The notes under the pieces are model-generated. The model searched no databases and was not told the origin of the DNA. It saw only the letters and a list, made by a program, of their open reading frames with translations. A program made the translations under genes and the position numbers. This document shows positions 10,242-21,540 of a stretch of 64,000 bases of DNA, piece after piece. Source of the stretch: Myotis daubentonii. Its lineage: Eukaryota > Chordata > Mammalia > Chiroptera > Vespertilionidae. Within the stretch, counting starts at the first letter, position 1, and every line of letters starts with the position of its first letter. The DNA lies in NCBI RefSeq assembly GCF_963259705.1, contig NC_081846.1:87866641-87930640 (forward strand), written 5' to 3'.

Positions 10242-10388
10242 CACGTTAAGCGCCAAGCCTGTTTTGTCTTCCTTTCCGTTTAGCCCGTGATATCCGATTT
10301 CACCAATATGCTGGCGGTACCAGTGACTGACCAGTCCGGACAGAAAGTACAGTGTCAGTCACCGGTGACTTACATGGCACTTAACATG
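10242..10388. mobile_element. piggyBac-like MITE (147 bp) with TTAA duplications
   Basis: TTAA at 10238-10241 and 10389-10392 flank inverted termini CACGTTAAGCGCC and, on the opposite strand, CATGTTAAGTGCC (11 of 13 identical). The TTAA target is the signature of piggyBac. The interior is CpG-rich (ccggtgac, ccgtgatatccg) compared with its flanks. No transposase. Confidence 0.8.
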
Positions 10389-10392
10389 TTAA

Positions 10393-11037
10393 GACTGTGT
10401 TTTGGGCCATTTCTCATTAACACCTTATGTGCAGCCTTTCGGCATCTCATCCACTCACCACATTCCACCCCAAGAGGTCTACAATCAAATGGTTAGATGT
10501 TCCTTACCTTCCAGAGCTTGGTCATTCTTTCATGTTTCCGAAAAGTCATTACTATACAATTTATCTAAATACTGTTACTTTGTCCAAACAAGTATTCCTT
10601 TGAAAATTTCCAAGTAATTGAAAGCTTTTTCCATCATGTTTACTTTTAAAACATAGTCACAGGCCACAGGAAATCTACTTGACATGCCAATTACTACCAA
10701 TAGATAAATTCAATCAGCATTAGGCAGAACATTTCCTTACAAGATTAATAATCAGTATTTTATAAAGTTTTTCAAAATTTTTAACTCAGGTCCTTTTGTC
10801 ATTTTCCCAAATGTGAGGATTGATAATATTATCTAGGTCTTTCTAAATAAAATACTGGATTTGCTCTGGCCTCTCTGATATTCTTACGTTGCTTGGAACT
10901 AGAAAATAAAATAATTCTTTGTTTTCACTATTAATAATAATGACCTACTAAAAAAAGCAATGGATGAATAACCAGTATTTCATATGATAAAAGTGCTTAT
11001 ATAACAAAATACTAAGAAATGCCTACTTCGGAGTAAA
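10393..11037. other. AT-rich sequence, nothing recognised
   Basis: No family or exon signature seen. Open frames at 10287-10617 start inside or next to the MITE and look incidental. Confidence 0.35.
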
Positions 11038-11235
11038 CCTACTGGAGCATGAAACACCGAGGGCCAACCTTCGGCTGAGCCTCCCCTGCACTGACATCGG
11101 GACGGAGATGACAAATGACTCGCGAGGGCGATCACTCAGGACACGGACATTAGACCCCACTAAGCACTAAAGAGTGTGGTGAAGGGCAACCTGACAACAC
11201 AGACCCAGACAGAAAACCAGACACTTCTTCACTAG
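11038..11235. other. CpG-bearing orphan segment
   Basis: A 200-bp patch with many CpGs (ccttcggctgagcc, catcgggacgg, ctcgcgagggcgatc) in otherwise CpG-poor DNA. It includes a TCTCGCGAGA-like core (actcgcgaggg). I could not match it to a repeat, a small RNA (7SK, U3, U8 and U13 were considered) or a coding exon. Confidence 0.35.
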
Positions 11236-11353
11236 TTAACTTCGGGGTTTCTAGGCAAAAGGAGAATTCCTAATGATTTTTAATTTTATGTTAGAAAAAC
11301 AATATACATTCATTATACAAACTCAAAATAATGTGGGTTTTTTTAAATAAAAT

Positions 11354-11612
11354 TGGCCCTAGCCAGTTTGGCTCAGTGGATAGAGCATCAGACTGCAGAC
11401 CAGAGGGTCCCAGTTCGATTCCCGTCAAGGGCACATACTTTGGTTGCAGGCTCCACCCCAGCACGGGGCCCTGGTTGGGGCACGTACAGGAGGCAACCAA
11501 TCGATGTGTTTCTCCCACATCAATATCTCTCTTGGTCTTTGTCTCTCTCTCTTCCACTCTTTCTGAAAATCAATGAAAAAGTATCCTCGGGTGAGGATTA
11601 AAAAGAAATAAA
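11354..11612 (+). mobile_element. Older tRNA-SINE relative of Ves with extended 3' end
   Basis: Head gccctagccagtttggctca and B box agttcgattcccg are clear. After the CT-rich region it carries an extra 3' motif (tatcctcgggtgaggatta) also found at 35750-35785 and 59505-59535, marking a distinct longer SINE subfamily. Confidence 0.85.
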
Positions 11613-12160
11613 AACTATAAAATAATAAAATAAAATTGCCCAGATTTCAGGTGTGCAATTCTATAATACATCATCTGTATATTATACATTGCACAAACTC
11701 AAAATAGTATTTTCGCTTCATAATTCAGTCAATAAACGTTAAGCACATGACTTGCATGATACTAGACTGGGCACCAGAGTGATGGGGGGACAGGAAAGAA
11801 TTGGAAAATGGAAAACAAAGAAATATAATACAAACTTATCTTGAAGGTCCTTAACAATCTATTCTGGAAAACAAACAACGCAAAAGTAAGAACACAAAAC
11901 TGAATGAAAGGGAAGGAACTCAGACTTGTTAGTGTCTCTATTACATGTCAAGCAGCAAAGCTGTAATACACACAAAATATCCATGTATCCTCCTTTAAAG
12001 AAAGACAACAGGGCAGAGGAGGGGTTCGGTTGAGGAGAGTAAGTAGTAAGGTAAGAAAACTCAAAGCAAAATATAAACACCAGTGAGTGATACAGAAAAT
12101 AAGTAAATAAAAAATTATATCAGAAGAAGCAGCCCTGTAGCTTACTTGGTGTAAAAAAGT
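11613..12160. other. L1 3' UTR scrap and L2-like end, otherwise unassigned
   Basis: 11640-11700 contains an antisense L1-associated segment (aattctataatacatcatct) that recurs at 50122. 11705-11790 resembles an L2 end (aattcagtcaataaacgtta). The rest shows nothing recognisable. Confidence 0.4.
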
Positions 12161-12639
12161 TACATCAGTCTTCAACAAATGGTACTGGAACAACTGGAAT
12201 CAACATGCAAAACAACTTCACACTATATACAAAAATTAACTCAAAATGGATCAATAACCTAAACATAAGAGCTAAAACTATAAAACTCTAAGAAGACATA
12301 GGAATAAATCTTTATGACCCTGGATTTGGCAACAGATTCTTAGATATCATACCAAAAGCGGGCACAGCAAAAAGATACAAACAAACAAACAAAAAACAGA
12401 TTGATTGGACTTCATCAAAATCAAAAATTTTTGTTTCTCAAAGGACATTATAAAGAAAGTGAAAAGACAACCTACAGAATAACTGGAAAAAAGTATTTGC
12501 AAATCATGTATCTGACAAGGGTTTAATGTCCGGAATATTTAAGAACTTGTAAAACTCAACAACAGAAAAACACACTATCCAATTTAAAAATGGGCAAAGA
12601 CCTTGAATAGATAGTTCTCCAAATAAGAATATACAAATG

Positions 12640-12818
12640 ACCCAGCCAGTGTTGCTCAATGGTTGAGCATCGACCTATGAACCAAGAGGTCACGGTTCAA
12701 TTCCCGGTCAGGGCACATGCAGGAGGCAGCCGATCGATCATTCTCTCATCACTGATGTTTCTATGTCTCTCTCCCTCTCCCATCCTCTCTGAAATCAATA
12801 AAAATATGTATTTTTAAA
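12640..12818 (+). mobile_element. Ves-type SINE with perfect 15-bp duplication
   Basis: Head cccagccagtgttgctcaat and B box cacggttcaattcccgg, with a deletion in the body. Flanked by aagaatatacaaatg at 12625-12639 and 12819-12833. Confidence 0.93.
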
Positions 12819-13316
12819 AAGAATATACAAATGGCCAATAAATACATGAAAAGATTCTCAACTACTTAATCATTAGGAAAATACAAATCAAAACCACAAT
12901 GAGATACTACTTCACACTTACTAGGATGGCTTTAAATTTTAAAAAAGGCAAAAGAAAGAAAGAAAATAACAAGTGTTGGCAAGGATGTAGAGAAACTGAA
13001 ACCTTCACATGGTGCCACTGGGAGTGTAAAATGATACAGCCACTGGGGAAACGTTTGGCAGCTTCTCAAAAAGCTAAACAAAGAATTACCAGCCAACCCA
13101 GGTAGTCTACCTCTAGGTATGTACCCAAAAGAATTGAAAACAGAGACTCAAATACAAATCTGTAAAACAATGTACATCGTAGCATTGTTCACAATAGTTA
13201 AAAAGTGGAAACAATCCAATATCCGTCAACAGATGAAAGGATTAACAAAATATATCCATACATAGTATATCCATACAATGGAATACTATCCAGCAATTAA
13301 AAAGGAATAACATTCT

Positions 13317-13527
13317 GCCCCGACAGTGTGGCTCAGTGGTTGAGCGTCGACCTATGAACCAGGAGGTCACGGGTTCAATCCCCGGTCCGGGCACATGCCT
13401 GGTTTGCAGGCTAGCTCCCCAGTGTGGAGCGTGCAGGAGGCAGCCAATCAGTGATTCTCTCTCATCATTGCTGTTGCTTTCTCTCCCGCTCTCTTCCTCT
13501 CTGAAATCAATAAAAATATTTTTTTAA
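13317..13527 (+). mobile_element. Ves-type SINE with perfect 18-bp duplication
   Basis: Head gacagtgtggctcagtggtt and B box acgggttcaatccccgg. Flanked by aaaaaggaataacattct at 13299-13316 and 13528-13545 inside the L1. Confidence 0.94.
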
Positions 13528-13880
13528 AAAAAGGAATAACATTCTAAAACATGCTGCAACATAAATGAACCTTGAAAATATGCTAAGTGGAATAAACTAG
13601 TGGCAAAAGGACAAATATTATATGACCCCACTTATATTAAATATGTAGAATTGCCCAATTCAGAGACAGAAAGCAGATCAGAAGTTACCAGTGGCTGCAG
13701 GAGAGGAAGGAATGGGGATTTATTGCTTAATAGTTACATTTCTGTTTGGAGTGATGGAAAAGATTTATACTGTGGTGATGGTTGCACAACAGTGTGAATG
13801 TACTTCATTCTACTGAATTATATACTTAAATATGGCTTAAACTGCACATTGTTATATTTTACAATAAAATCTTAAATTAA

Positions 13881-14116
13881 CACATTGTGGGCGGATCACA
13901 AGCATTCTCGTGTTTTCATATTACACAGTGTTTGACATAAATATTAAAGGCAAGCCTTAAATACCCATTGCATTTTGAAGTTATTTATTACATGTTCTTA
14001 CAAGCTAGTATCTTTTTAAAGTATGATACTTTGTAAAATGTTTTTTGTACTCGTTCAATAGAAACTTATGTGGCCACTGGGTAAAGCTAGCAATAAAACT
14101 ACTGGTGCCCAATGTG
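13881..14116. mobile_element. piggyBac-like MITE (236 bp) with TTAA duplications
   Basis: TTAA at 13877-13880 and 14117-14120 bracket inverted termini CACATTGTGGGC and, on the other strand, CACATTGGGCAC. The left end abuts the L1 3' end. It is a different family from the one at 10242 but has the same CAC start and TTAA target. Confidence 0.78.
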
Positions 14117-14394
14117 TTAAAAAAAAAAAAAGCTTATATAGGTCTTTAGTGATTTGGACTGTCCAAGGATAGATTTCAATCAGGGACTAAGTCTAAAATG
14201 TCTGTAGATACCTGACCTACCCCTCTGTGGAAACCCTAGTGAGAAACATGCATCTCCACGTTCTTCCCAATGAATGAGGAGCATCTCCAGCTGCTGCTGG
14301 ATGCTGGGAGCATTTTCTCCCAAGGCAGCCCAATGACCTTTCACGCTGGGAAAGAACAGAAATAAAGGAAAAGGAAAAGGAAGAGTCCGAGAGC

Positions 14395-14467
14395 TGAACT
14401 CTGCTACTTTGCTGCTGTGTGATCATGACCAAATTCTTCAACTTCTCTAAGCCTCAGCTTCCCCTCA
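14395..14467 (+). mobile_element. MIR fragment
   Basis: The string gctgtgtgatcatgaccaaa followed by cttctctaagcctcagcttc matches the central MIR region (tgtgaccttgggcaa ... cctcagtttcc). It is cut on the right by the Helitron. Confidence 0.75.
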
Positions 14468-14796
14468 TCTATATATATAAAGGCCTAAGCGATGGTTCGA
14501 CCATTTGACCAGTAGCTATGACGTGCACTGACCACCAGGGGGCAGACGCTCAATACACATGCATCAAAACATGGACCAGACTGATGAATCTCAGAGGGAA
14601 GGGGGGAGGGGGGAGGGCTGGAAGAGATAAACCAAAGATCTTATATGCATACTAGAGGCCCATGCACCGGTGGGGTCCCTCGGCCTGGCTGTGGGGACTG
14701 GGCCGAAACCCGCAGTCCAACATCCCCCGAAGGATCCCAGATTGCGAGAGGGCACAGGCCAGGCCGAGGGACCCCACCGGTGCACCGAACCTCTAG
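14468..14796 (+). mobile_element. Composite Helitron containing L1 3' UTR and an inverted Helitron 3' end
   Basis: Begins TC (tctatatatataaaggccta) and ends CTAG at 14793-14796. Inside, about 14570-14650 is an L1 3' UTR fragment (atctcagagggaagg, as at 51583). At 14652 an oppositely oriented Helitron 3' end begins (ctagaggcccatgcaccgg), mirroring the true 3' end. The result is two convergent Helitron 3' termini about 145 bp apart. Confidence 0.75.
14532..14545 (+). promoter_or_regulatory. CTCF-like motif in Helitron
   Basis: CCACCAGGGGGCAG, identical to the copy at 9837-9850 and at the same relative position in the Helitron. Confidence 0.55.
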
Positions 14797-14860
14797 TTAA
14801 AAAAATAAAATAGTATCTGCCTTTAAATGTTGCTAAAAGAATTGGCAAAGTATATCTATA

Positions 14861-15179
<319 letters not shown>

Positions 15180-15188
15180 GTACCTATA

Positions 15189-15652
15189 GCACCCAGGCTA
15201 GTGCCTAGTAAATGCTGGGTGTTCAGTCTATGGTGGCTACCGCTGTTGTAATAGGTCCATGTGCCACCCTAACACTGAAGAGCTGAGGACTTATGAGAAC
15301 TTCAATAAAACAACAGCCACAGGCTCAGGAGAAGACTTCAGAGAAGGAGCTGTTTTTATACAGTTCAACTACTCTTGGAAAGACTAGCTTATTGTTCCTA
15401 GAATGAACCAGCTACTCTACATTAGGAAGGGCACCACTCTGCCATTCATTCTCTATACAACAGGCCTCTGTTAGCACGTCTGAGCCACCCTTCATAGGAG
15501 TCTGCCTCTACTCACAGGCACTGAAGAAACGGAGCAGAAAATTAGCTAGAAGGTGGGCCTGCGGCAGCACTCAAGTTCGAATGGCCTCAGAATCACCTGG
15601 GAAACTTAAAAGCAGATGCCTCGCCTCCACCACAACATTCTGATTACTAAAT
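15189..15652. other. Unassigned sequence
   Basis: No repeat or exon signature recognised. Confidence 0.35.
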
Positions 15653-15653
15653 A

Positions 15654-15767
15654 CAGGATAGGATAAAAGTAGGTTATAGTTGTTCCTATGGAAAATAATA
15701 CAATAATTAATAAATAATACAGTGTTTCACGAACTCACAGCTGTAAACCTACTTTTGCCCCAACCTG
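15654..15767. mobile_element. mariner-like MITE (114 bp)
   Basis: Inverted termini CAGGATAGGATAAAAGTAGGT on the left and, on the opposite strand, CAGGTTGGGGCAAAAGTAGGT on the right. They are flanked by TA at 15652-15653 and 15768-15769. The length, near-palindromic body and TA target fit a small mariner MITE. Confidence 0.82.
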
Positions 15768-15988
15768 TATTTCGGGTAGGGCCTTGGGCATAACTGTAGA
15801 AACACTTGAAGGTAGGCCACAAAAATGTTAGATTACATTCTGATACTGACAACTAGAACAGTCTGCCACCCAAAGCAAAAGGTACAGTTTCCTCCACACC
15901 TACCTAGCAATGCAGGACAGGAACGGAAACCAAGGATGGCCGAGAGAATGCCTGCACAGAACATCCAATAAAAACTGCATATAGTGGG

Positions 15989-16204
15989 GCCCTAACCGGT
16001 TTGGCTCAGTGGATAAAGCATCAGCCTGTGGACTCAAGGGTCCCGGGTTCGATTCCGGTCAAGGGCATGTACCTTGGTTGCGGGCACATCCCCAGTAGGG
16101 AGTGTGCAGGAGGCAGCTGGTCGATGTTTCTCTCTCATCGATGTTTCTAACTCTTTCCCTCTCCCTACCTCTCTGTAAAAAATCAATAAAATATATTTTT
16201 TTAA
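15989..16204 (+). mobile_element. Ves SINE with perfect 19-bp duplication
   Basis: Head gccctaaccggtttggctca, B box gggttcgattcc, body cacatccccagtagggagtg. Flanked by aaaaactgcatatagtggg at 15970-15988 and 16205-16223. Confidence 0.95.
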
Positions 16205-16289
16205 AAAAACTGCATATAGTGGGTTCATATAAAAGTCTGTCATGATTGCTTATTCTTTTTAAAAATACACACTAAGACATGAAAAATAA

Positions 16290-16830
16290 AAATAATGTAC
16301 ATTCTACACTCTTCACAATAACAAAAAATATACTTAAATTATATTACCAGAAGTTGGTAAAAAATTTTGTGAAACTGGTATGTCCTTAGATTGCTAGGGA
16401 AACTATTAACTGGTACAACTTTTGAGTCAGGCAATGTGCATAAAACTCATCCAATAATCTCACTTTGAATTTATCCTAAAACAACACAAAAGAAACAAAC
16501 TATATTCAAAAAATAGTCACTGTTGTAGTATATGTAATACAAAAAAATAAAAGATACTTGCATGTCAAGGATCCCAGCTTACCAAATTTGCCATATTAAT
16601 TCAAATATGACAAAACTATTAAGCATTAAAATGATGCATACTATGTCATTACACAGAAACTATTCATAAAACATGCAACACCTAAAATTACTTTCTACAA
16701 AGTATGGACACGTGGACAGACTCAAAGGGTGATACATTAACAAATAACAGCTGTGTTAGAATGGTTTCATGTGGGTTTTCTTCCTCTGGTCTCTGCACTT
16801 TCTGTATTATTGCTATATTATTCTAATAAG
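16290..16830 (+). mobile_element. Very old L1 fragment
   Basis: Diverged L1 ORF2 3' landmarks: ggcaatgtgcataaaactca, tttgaatttatcctaaaac and agtcactgttgtagtatatg (the 'gcagcattgtttgtaat' region). Boundaries are uncertain. Confidence 0.5.
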
Positions 16831-17184
16831 ACTATAAATAAATTTTACTGATCCTGCTTGGCCAGTTAGATGAACAACAGTTACAGAAGCAGGCTGAAAG
16901 TACACTCATTGACCTCAGCTATCCTGAATTAAGATAACCTCACCGCAATATGCCATGCCAGTTCTAGATTTTTTTTCCACAAAAAGATAAATCTTAACAG
17001 ATATATGTAACTACTAAACCTTGAATGTACATTTTTTAAAAAGTATAAACAAACTAAAAGATAGGAGATCTGGTTTGGCAACTATTCACATGGCAAAAGA
17101 TCAGAAGGCTTCATGAACTATAACTTCAATATAAGCCAACAAAATGATGTAGCTAAGACACAGCGCACACGAAAAGAACATTAA

Positions 17185-17330
17185 GCTGAGAAACGGAAGG
17201 CCCAGTTCTCATCTGGCTCTATCACGTACTGGATTTAACTTGGTTTCTCATCCGTAAATTGACAGAATATCTCTCCTACCTACGTCCCAGGACTTTAAGA
17301 AAGCAAACAACATCATAAATATAAGTTATT
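17185..17330 (+). mobile_element. MIR fragment
   Basis: The sequence tatcacgtactggatttaac, ttggtttctcatccgtaaat and cctacctacgtcccaggact follows the MIR core order. Confidence 0.55.
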
Positions 17331-17716
17331 TTAAAAAACCTTTTACCGTGAAATCTGCCCATTATTATGAAGATATTCATATATATGTAGCTACAAAAAA
17401 GGGTAAGTGTTTAGAAGAATAAGTTCCAAACTGATACTAAGTGCATAATGCTTCCCAAGGGGCTTGGAACCCAGGGCCATGCATTTCACTTTATCTGCTC
17501 TGTTTGAATCTTTTAGGAAAACCTATTCTCCTATTACCTGGTAAGTTTTTAAATTTGTAAAAGCCAATGCAATCACTGACAATATTAATATGGAGTGCAG
17601 GATTCTCAAATTTGGGGGATTTTAAGAATCACCTGGGGAGTGTTAAAACTGTGGCTGCCCAGTCTCCACTCAGACTTTCTGACCAAATCTCTAGGTAGAC
17701 AGGTATTCTATAATAA
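17331..17716. other. Unassigned sequence
   Basis: No gene seen. The stretch aatcacctggggagtgttaaaa resembles old MER5/hAT-derived repeats, but the match is weak. Confidence 0.3.
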
Positions 17717-17871
17717 TCTATAATAATAAAAGCGTAATATGCAAATTGACCAAATGGCCGAACAGCAGAACGAGTGTCCGGACAACTGTCCGGACAAAGC
17801 CAGGACTATGAGGACAAAGCAGGGGCTGCGAGAACCTACTCTTGCACGAATTTCGTGCATCGGGTCTCTAG
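17717..17871 (+). mobile_element. Short HeliBat-like Helitron (155 bp)
   Basis: Starts TC in tctataataataaaagcgta. It has the subterminal perfect palindrome gcacgaatttcgtgc-type near 17843-17858 and ends CTAG at 17868-17871 followed by host T. A minimal copy of the same family as 9541. Confidence 0.93.
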
Positions 17872-17984
17872 TAAATAAATAAGGCCTGGACATTTATATT
17901 TTAACAAGCTCCCCATTGAGTCTGGTGACTTGATTACTGCTACTAGTCCTACATTATTATTAATGTTAACTGTACATGTTATAT

Positions 17985-18240
17985 ATTAATCCATTCATTG
18001 TATGCCAGCCACTATTCTCAGCACTTTACATATATTATCTCATTTAATCCTTACAACAACCCTATAAGTAAGCACTACTATTACCACCATCCTCCTTTCA
18101 CCATCATTTTATAGATGAAAACATTAAAATACAGAGATGATTTAACGTCATAACGTCACAGAGCTAGTATAGTGGCAGAACCAAATGCACAATGAAGTTT
18201 GAAATCACTGATACAGTTTCCTAACCTAAGACAATAGTTG
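17985..18240 (+). mobile_element. MIR
   Basis: Good match in order: ccagccactattctcagcac, tatctcatttaatccttaca, tatagatgaaaacattaaaa and cacagagctagtatagtggc. Among the best-preserved MIR copies in the window. Confidence 0.8.
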
Positions 18241-19185
18241 TAGATGCTGCTCAAGTCACAATATCAAATGGTTTTATTTTAAACACATATAAAGGACACT
18301 GGCAAAACCAGAGTTGTCTAAAGAAAGCATGCTGAAATCATATTAAACCAGGAAGGATTTACACACTTCCAGCATAATCGGCATCAATTCATACCATTTC
18401 ATCTCTCAGCCCCTAAATTGTGAGCCCCTGAAGTGTGAGGACCATGTATGTCTTCAACTGTACCCTCATGGTACCTGGTGCCTAACGAAAGAAAGGTTTA
18501 ATAGATGAATTCATCAATAAACCTAGAAAAGGCCTGATGACTGTCCTAGGAAACGAGAAGGCTACTACAGGCGAAGCAGCAGACTTAACTCATGTTGCTG
18601 CACAGGGTATAACTGAAATCAGCAGGGCAGAGGGAGGTTGTGGTACAGTCTAAAATACCTTTCTAGCAACCAGACCTGTCCAGGAACAGTGAAGTATGCC
18701 TGCAGTTTGAGGCCGAAGATCAGACTACAGTAAACAGAAGGTAGGATATCGACGGGGGGTTGCACTCTAAGAACTTTTCCAAGGCTCAAATTCTACTATT
18801 CTAAGTAATGACATGTTGATTTATTCTTTCATACATTCTGCAGTTAAACATGTCCCAGGAGTAAGCAACAGAGGCTACCACTAAGTGTTCTACAAACTCG
18901 CAGGGCCCTCAAGGATCTAGACAAGAGTAAATGCACAGGCGTGATCTCCAAGGAGGCACATAATGAATACACACAATAGGAAACAGCAAGGAGTGGAGAC
19001 TTCCAGGCAAGAGGCAGGAAGAAAGTCAACAAAAATGTAGAGGAAGAAAGGACGCCATTTGAGCTAGGTCTTCAGAGAACCATAAGGAGATGTAGACTGG
19101 AACTGCCATCGGATCTGAGGACCGCCACAGAACCTGGGGAGGAGAGCATGCCCTATGGCCGTAATGTCTGAGCATAAAGGAGAAG
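18241..19185. other. Mostly unassigned, possible L2 end
   Basis: 18415-18500 (ttgtgagcccctgaagtgtg ... ctcatggtacctggtgcc) resembles an L2 3' end. No exon recognised. The minus-strand open frames at 18844-19259 have no supporting features. Confidence 0.35.
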
Positions 19186-19315
19186 AGCAGAACCAAGATG
19201 GCGGCATAGGTAACCGCCTCCCACAACCACATCAAAATTACAACTAATATACAGAACAACTGTCATCAGAACCACGGGAAAGCTGGCTGAGTGGAAGTAC
19301 TGCAACTAGAGAGGT
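19186..19315 (+). mobile_element. HAL1/L1 5' UTR fragment
   Basis: Starts with the same YY1-like caagatggcggc (19193-19204) as the HAL1 at 6377. It continues with matching segments (ggaaagctggctgagtggaa; 6475-6492 has ggaaggctggctgagtgg). Only the first ~130 bp are present, then it stops abruptly. Confidence 0.8.
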
Positions 19316-19709
19316 TTGAAAATTTCATAATAAAATTGACCAAAAATTGCTACACGGACCCAGGAATCTTTTATCAGTTTTGGATTTATATTCTGACCAA
19401 TGCAATGCCAAGAGAGAATGCATAGGGAAGCAATAATTAAGCATGGTGTAAAAATATAGAGCCCTTTCAAAAAAAATGAACAGCACAAATTTGTATCAGA
19501 GTGGTAAGGAGTAAACTTTCAGTTATCAAAGCTAAAAAAAAGAAGAAGAAGAGTAGCCCTAGGGTAGTAAAACAATCACTAAATTCTGGTGCTGACAAAA
19601 TCATTTAGTCACACACATACATTTTTTACCCTGATTGCACTGGGTAAAAAAAAAAAAAGTTTGATTAATTTCTTAAATTACATTTTACAAACCAAAAACT
19701 ACTTCACCG
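19316..19709. other. Unassigned sequence
   Basis: AT-rich, no feature recognised. Confidence 0.3.
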
Positions 19710-19722
19710 ATGATTTCTTCTT

Positions 19723-19934
19723 TTTAAAAAAAAAAATATATATATTTTTTATTGATTTTGGAGAAAAAGAGAGAGGGAAAGAGAGATAGAAACATCAATG
19801 ATGAGAGAGAATCATTGATTGGCTGCCTCCTGCACAACCCCAATTAGGGATGGAGCCGGAAACCCAGGCATGTGCCCTGACCGGAATCGAACCGTGACCT
19901 CCTGGTTTATAGCCTGAGCCACACCGGCTAGGCA
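19723..19934 (-). mobile_element. Ves-type SINE, minus strand
   Basis: The reverse complement starts gcctagccggtgtggctcag. Flanked by atgatttcttctt at 19710-19722 and 19935-19947. Confidence 0.92.
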
Positions 19935-20103
19935 ATGATTTCTTCTTAATTTAGCTTCTCGTTTAAGACTAATGATCCGTCTCTTATTTTCTAGGAAATC
20001 TTTTAGATGATTGTTTTTAAACATTTGTTATTTTTTGCTATTGTCTACTCTTTCCACTATTCAATATGACGACTTGCAGTTATTAAAATAAACTGACAGT
20101 TTT

Positions 20104-20348
20104 GCCGGAGCCGGTTTGGCTCAGTGGATAGAGCGTAGGCCTGCGGACTGAAGGGTCCCGGGTTCGATTCCGGTCAAGGGCATGTGCCTGGGTTGCGGGC
20201 ACATCCCCAGTGGGAGATGTGCAGGAGGCAGCTGATCGATGTTCTCTCTCATCGATGTTTCTAACACTCTATCTCTCTCCCTTCCTCTCTGTAAAAAATC
20301 AATAAAAATATATTTAAAAAAAAATAAAAAAGTGTTTAATAAATAAAT
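20104..20348 (+). mobile_element. Ves SINE with perfect 18-bp duplication
   Basis: Head gccggagccggtttggctca, B box gggttcgattccgg. Flanked by aaataaactgacagtttt at 20086-20103 and 20349-20366. The tail contains (AAAT)n. Confidence 0.95.
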
Positions 20349-20401
20349 AAATAAACTGACAGTTTTAATAATTCAGCTCTAAGTGTAATAGTTATAATCC
20401 C

Positions 20402-20622
20402 GCCCAAACCGGTTTGGCTCAGTGGATAGAGCATCGGCCTGCGGACTCAAGGGTCCCAGGTTCGATTCCGGTCAAGGGCATGTACCTTGGTTGCAGGCAC
20501 ATCCCCAGCAGGGAGTGTGCAGGAGGCAGCTGATTGATGTTTCTCTCTCATCGATGTTTCTAACGCTCTACCCCTCTCCCTTCCTCTCTGTAAAAAATCA
20601 ATAAAAAATATTTTTTTAAAAA
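20402..20622 (+). mobile_element. Ves SINE with perfect 15-bp duplication
   Basis: Head cgcccaaaccggtttggctc, B box ggttcgattccgg. Flanked by aatagttataatccc at 20387-20401 and 20623-20637. Only about 35 bp separate it from the previous SINE's right-hand duplication. Confidence 0.95.
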
Positions 20623-20637
20623 AATAGTTATAATCCC

Positions 20638-21540
20638 TTCAATGGTTATAATATTTATTAATAGTACTACAAAATAAAATGTATTATGGAATAATCTAAA
20701 AACTATGACTTTAAGTAGAAGACTATTAAGACTACATGGAGTCTCAAAAAAACAAATTTAAGTATCTGATCCAATAAACTATCTTACCCAACTTATAAAT
20801 CATGAGACTGCCACTTAAGGAAATAGAATTAACAAAAGACTGAAGCAAAATATCTAAATCCAAAACAAAATAAATCCAGTGAACAAAATATATCACATTT
20901 GAACAATAAACTTAATGTTCTTCTAGCCAATCATTTCTCAACATCCCTGTCAAACTATTTTAAGGGTCTGAAATCTTGCTCTATAAAAAGCAAGTTCCCA
21001 TCATCTGAACTACCCGAGGTTCTATCACAGTAGTTACGGAAGCACACGTCACGTTTCAAATTTTTGTTTCCTATTAGTCCAAAAAAAATGCTTAACCCTT
21101 TTACATAAAGGTGAGTCTGTGGCCAAAATCCTGACACACTAGGAGATCTGGTTTTCAGTTCTAACACTAAAATGTCAGTTTAGCAAAAGGCCTTTTCTTT
21201 ATTTACCACTAAGATTATATGGTGATAGTTTTTGACACCTCCACCACTAACAGTCTCTTCAAAAGATTTCTGACTTAGTTAAGAAAATATAAAGCTATGG
21301 CTGAAAACTCCTCAATAAAAAGTGAAACTTTAAAAATCTAAAACAGGGCTATAGGTTAGCTAATAAACTATGAATTACGGAAAGGGAGATTTGAGTAACA
21401 ATTGCTAAAAAGAAAAACTTACCTAGGTTTACAAAGATGAATAAGCAAACAGCACACCAAAATTTAAATCCTTCTTAGCAAACAGAGGAGATAAATAATA
21501 TGGAGTCACCCTGGGACATCAGGTGTTATTTCTGTTATTT
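20638..21540. other. AT-rich sequence, nothing recognised
   Basis: No repeat family or exon signature identified. Confidence 0.3.

Larger units (their letters stand above)
12165..13876 (+). mobile_element. L1 3' half (ORF2 remnant and 3' UTR), split by two SINEs
   Basis: L1 ORF2 landmarks occur in order: aacaaatggtactggaacaa, ttggacttcatcaaaatcaa, caaatggccaataaatacat, caaatcaaaaccacaatgag, gtacccaaaagaattgaaaa and aatggaatactatccagcaa. It ends in 3' UTR near 13876. It is diverged, with stops and indels. Ves SINEs at 12640 and 13317 interrupt it. Confidence 0.85.

Noticed and set aside
11038..11235. Small RNA gene (7SK, U3, U8, U13) at 11 kb
   Set aside because: No alignment by eye to the conserved parts of these RNAs.
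20104..20348. Functional tRNA genes at SINE heads
   Set aside because: A and B boxes are present, but the heads lack a clean cloverleaf and are followed by the Ves body and A-tail with target duplications.
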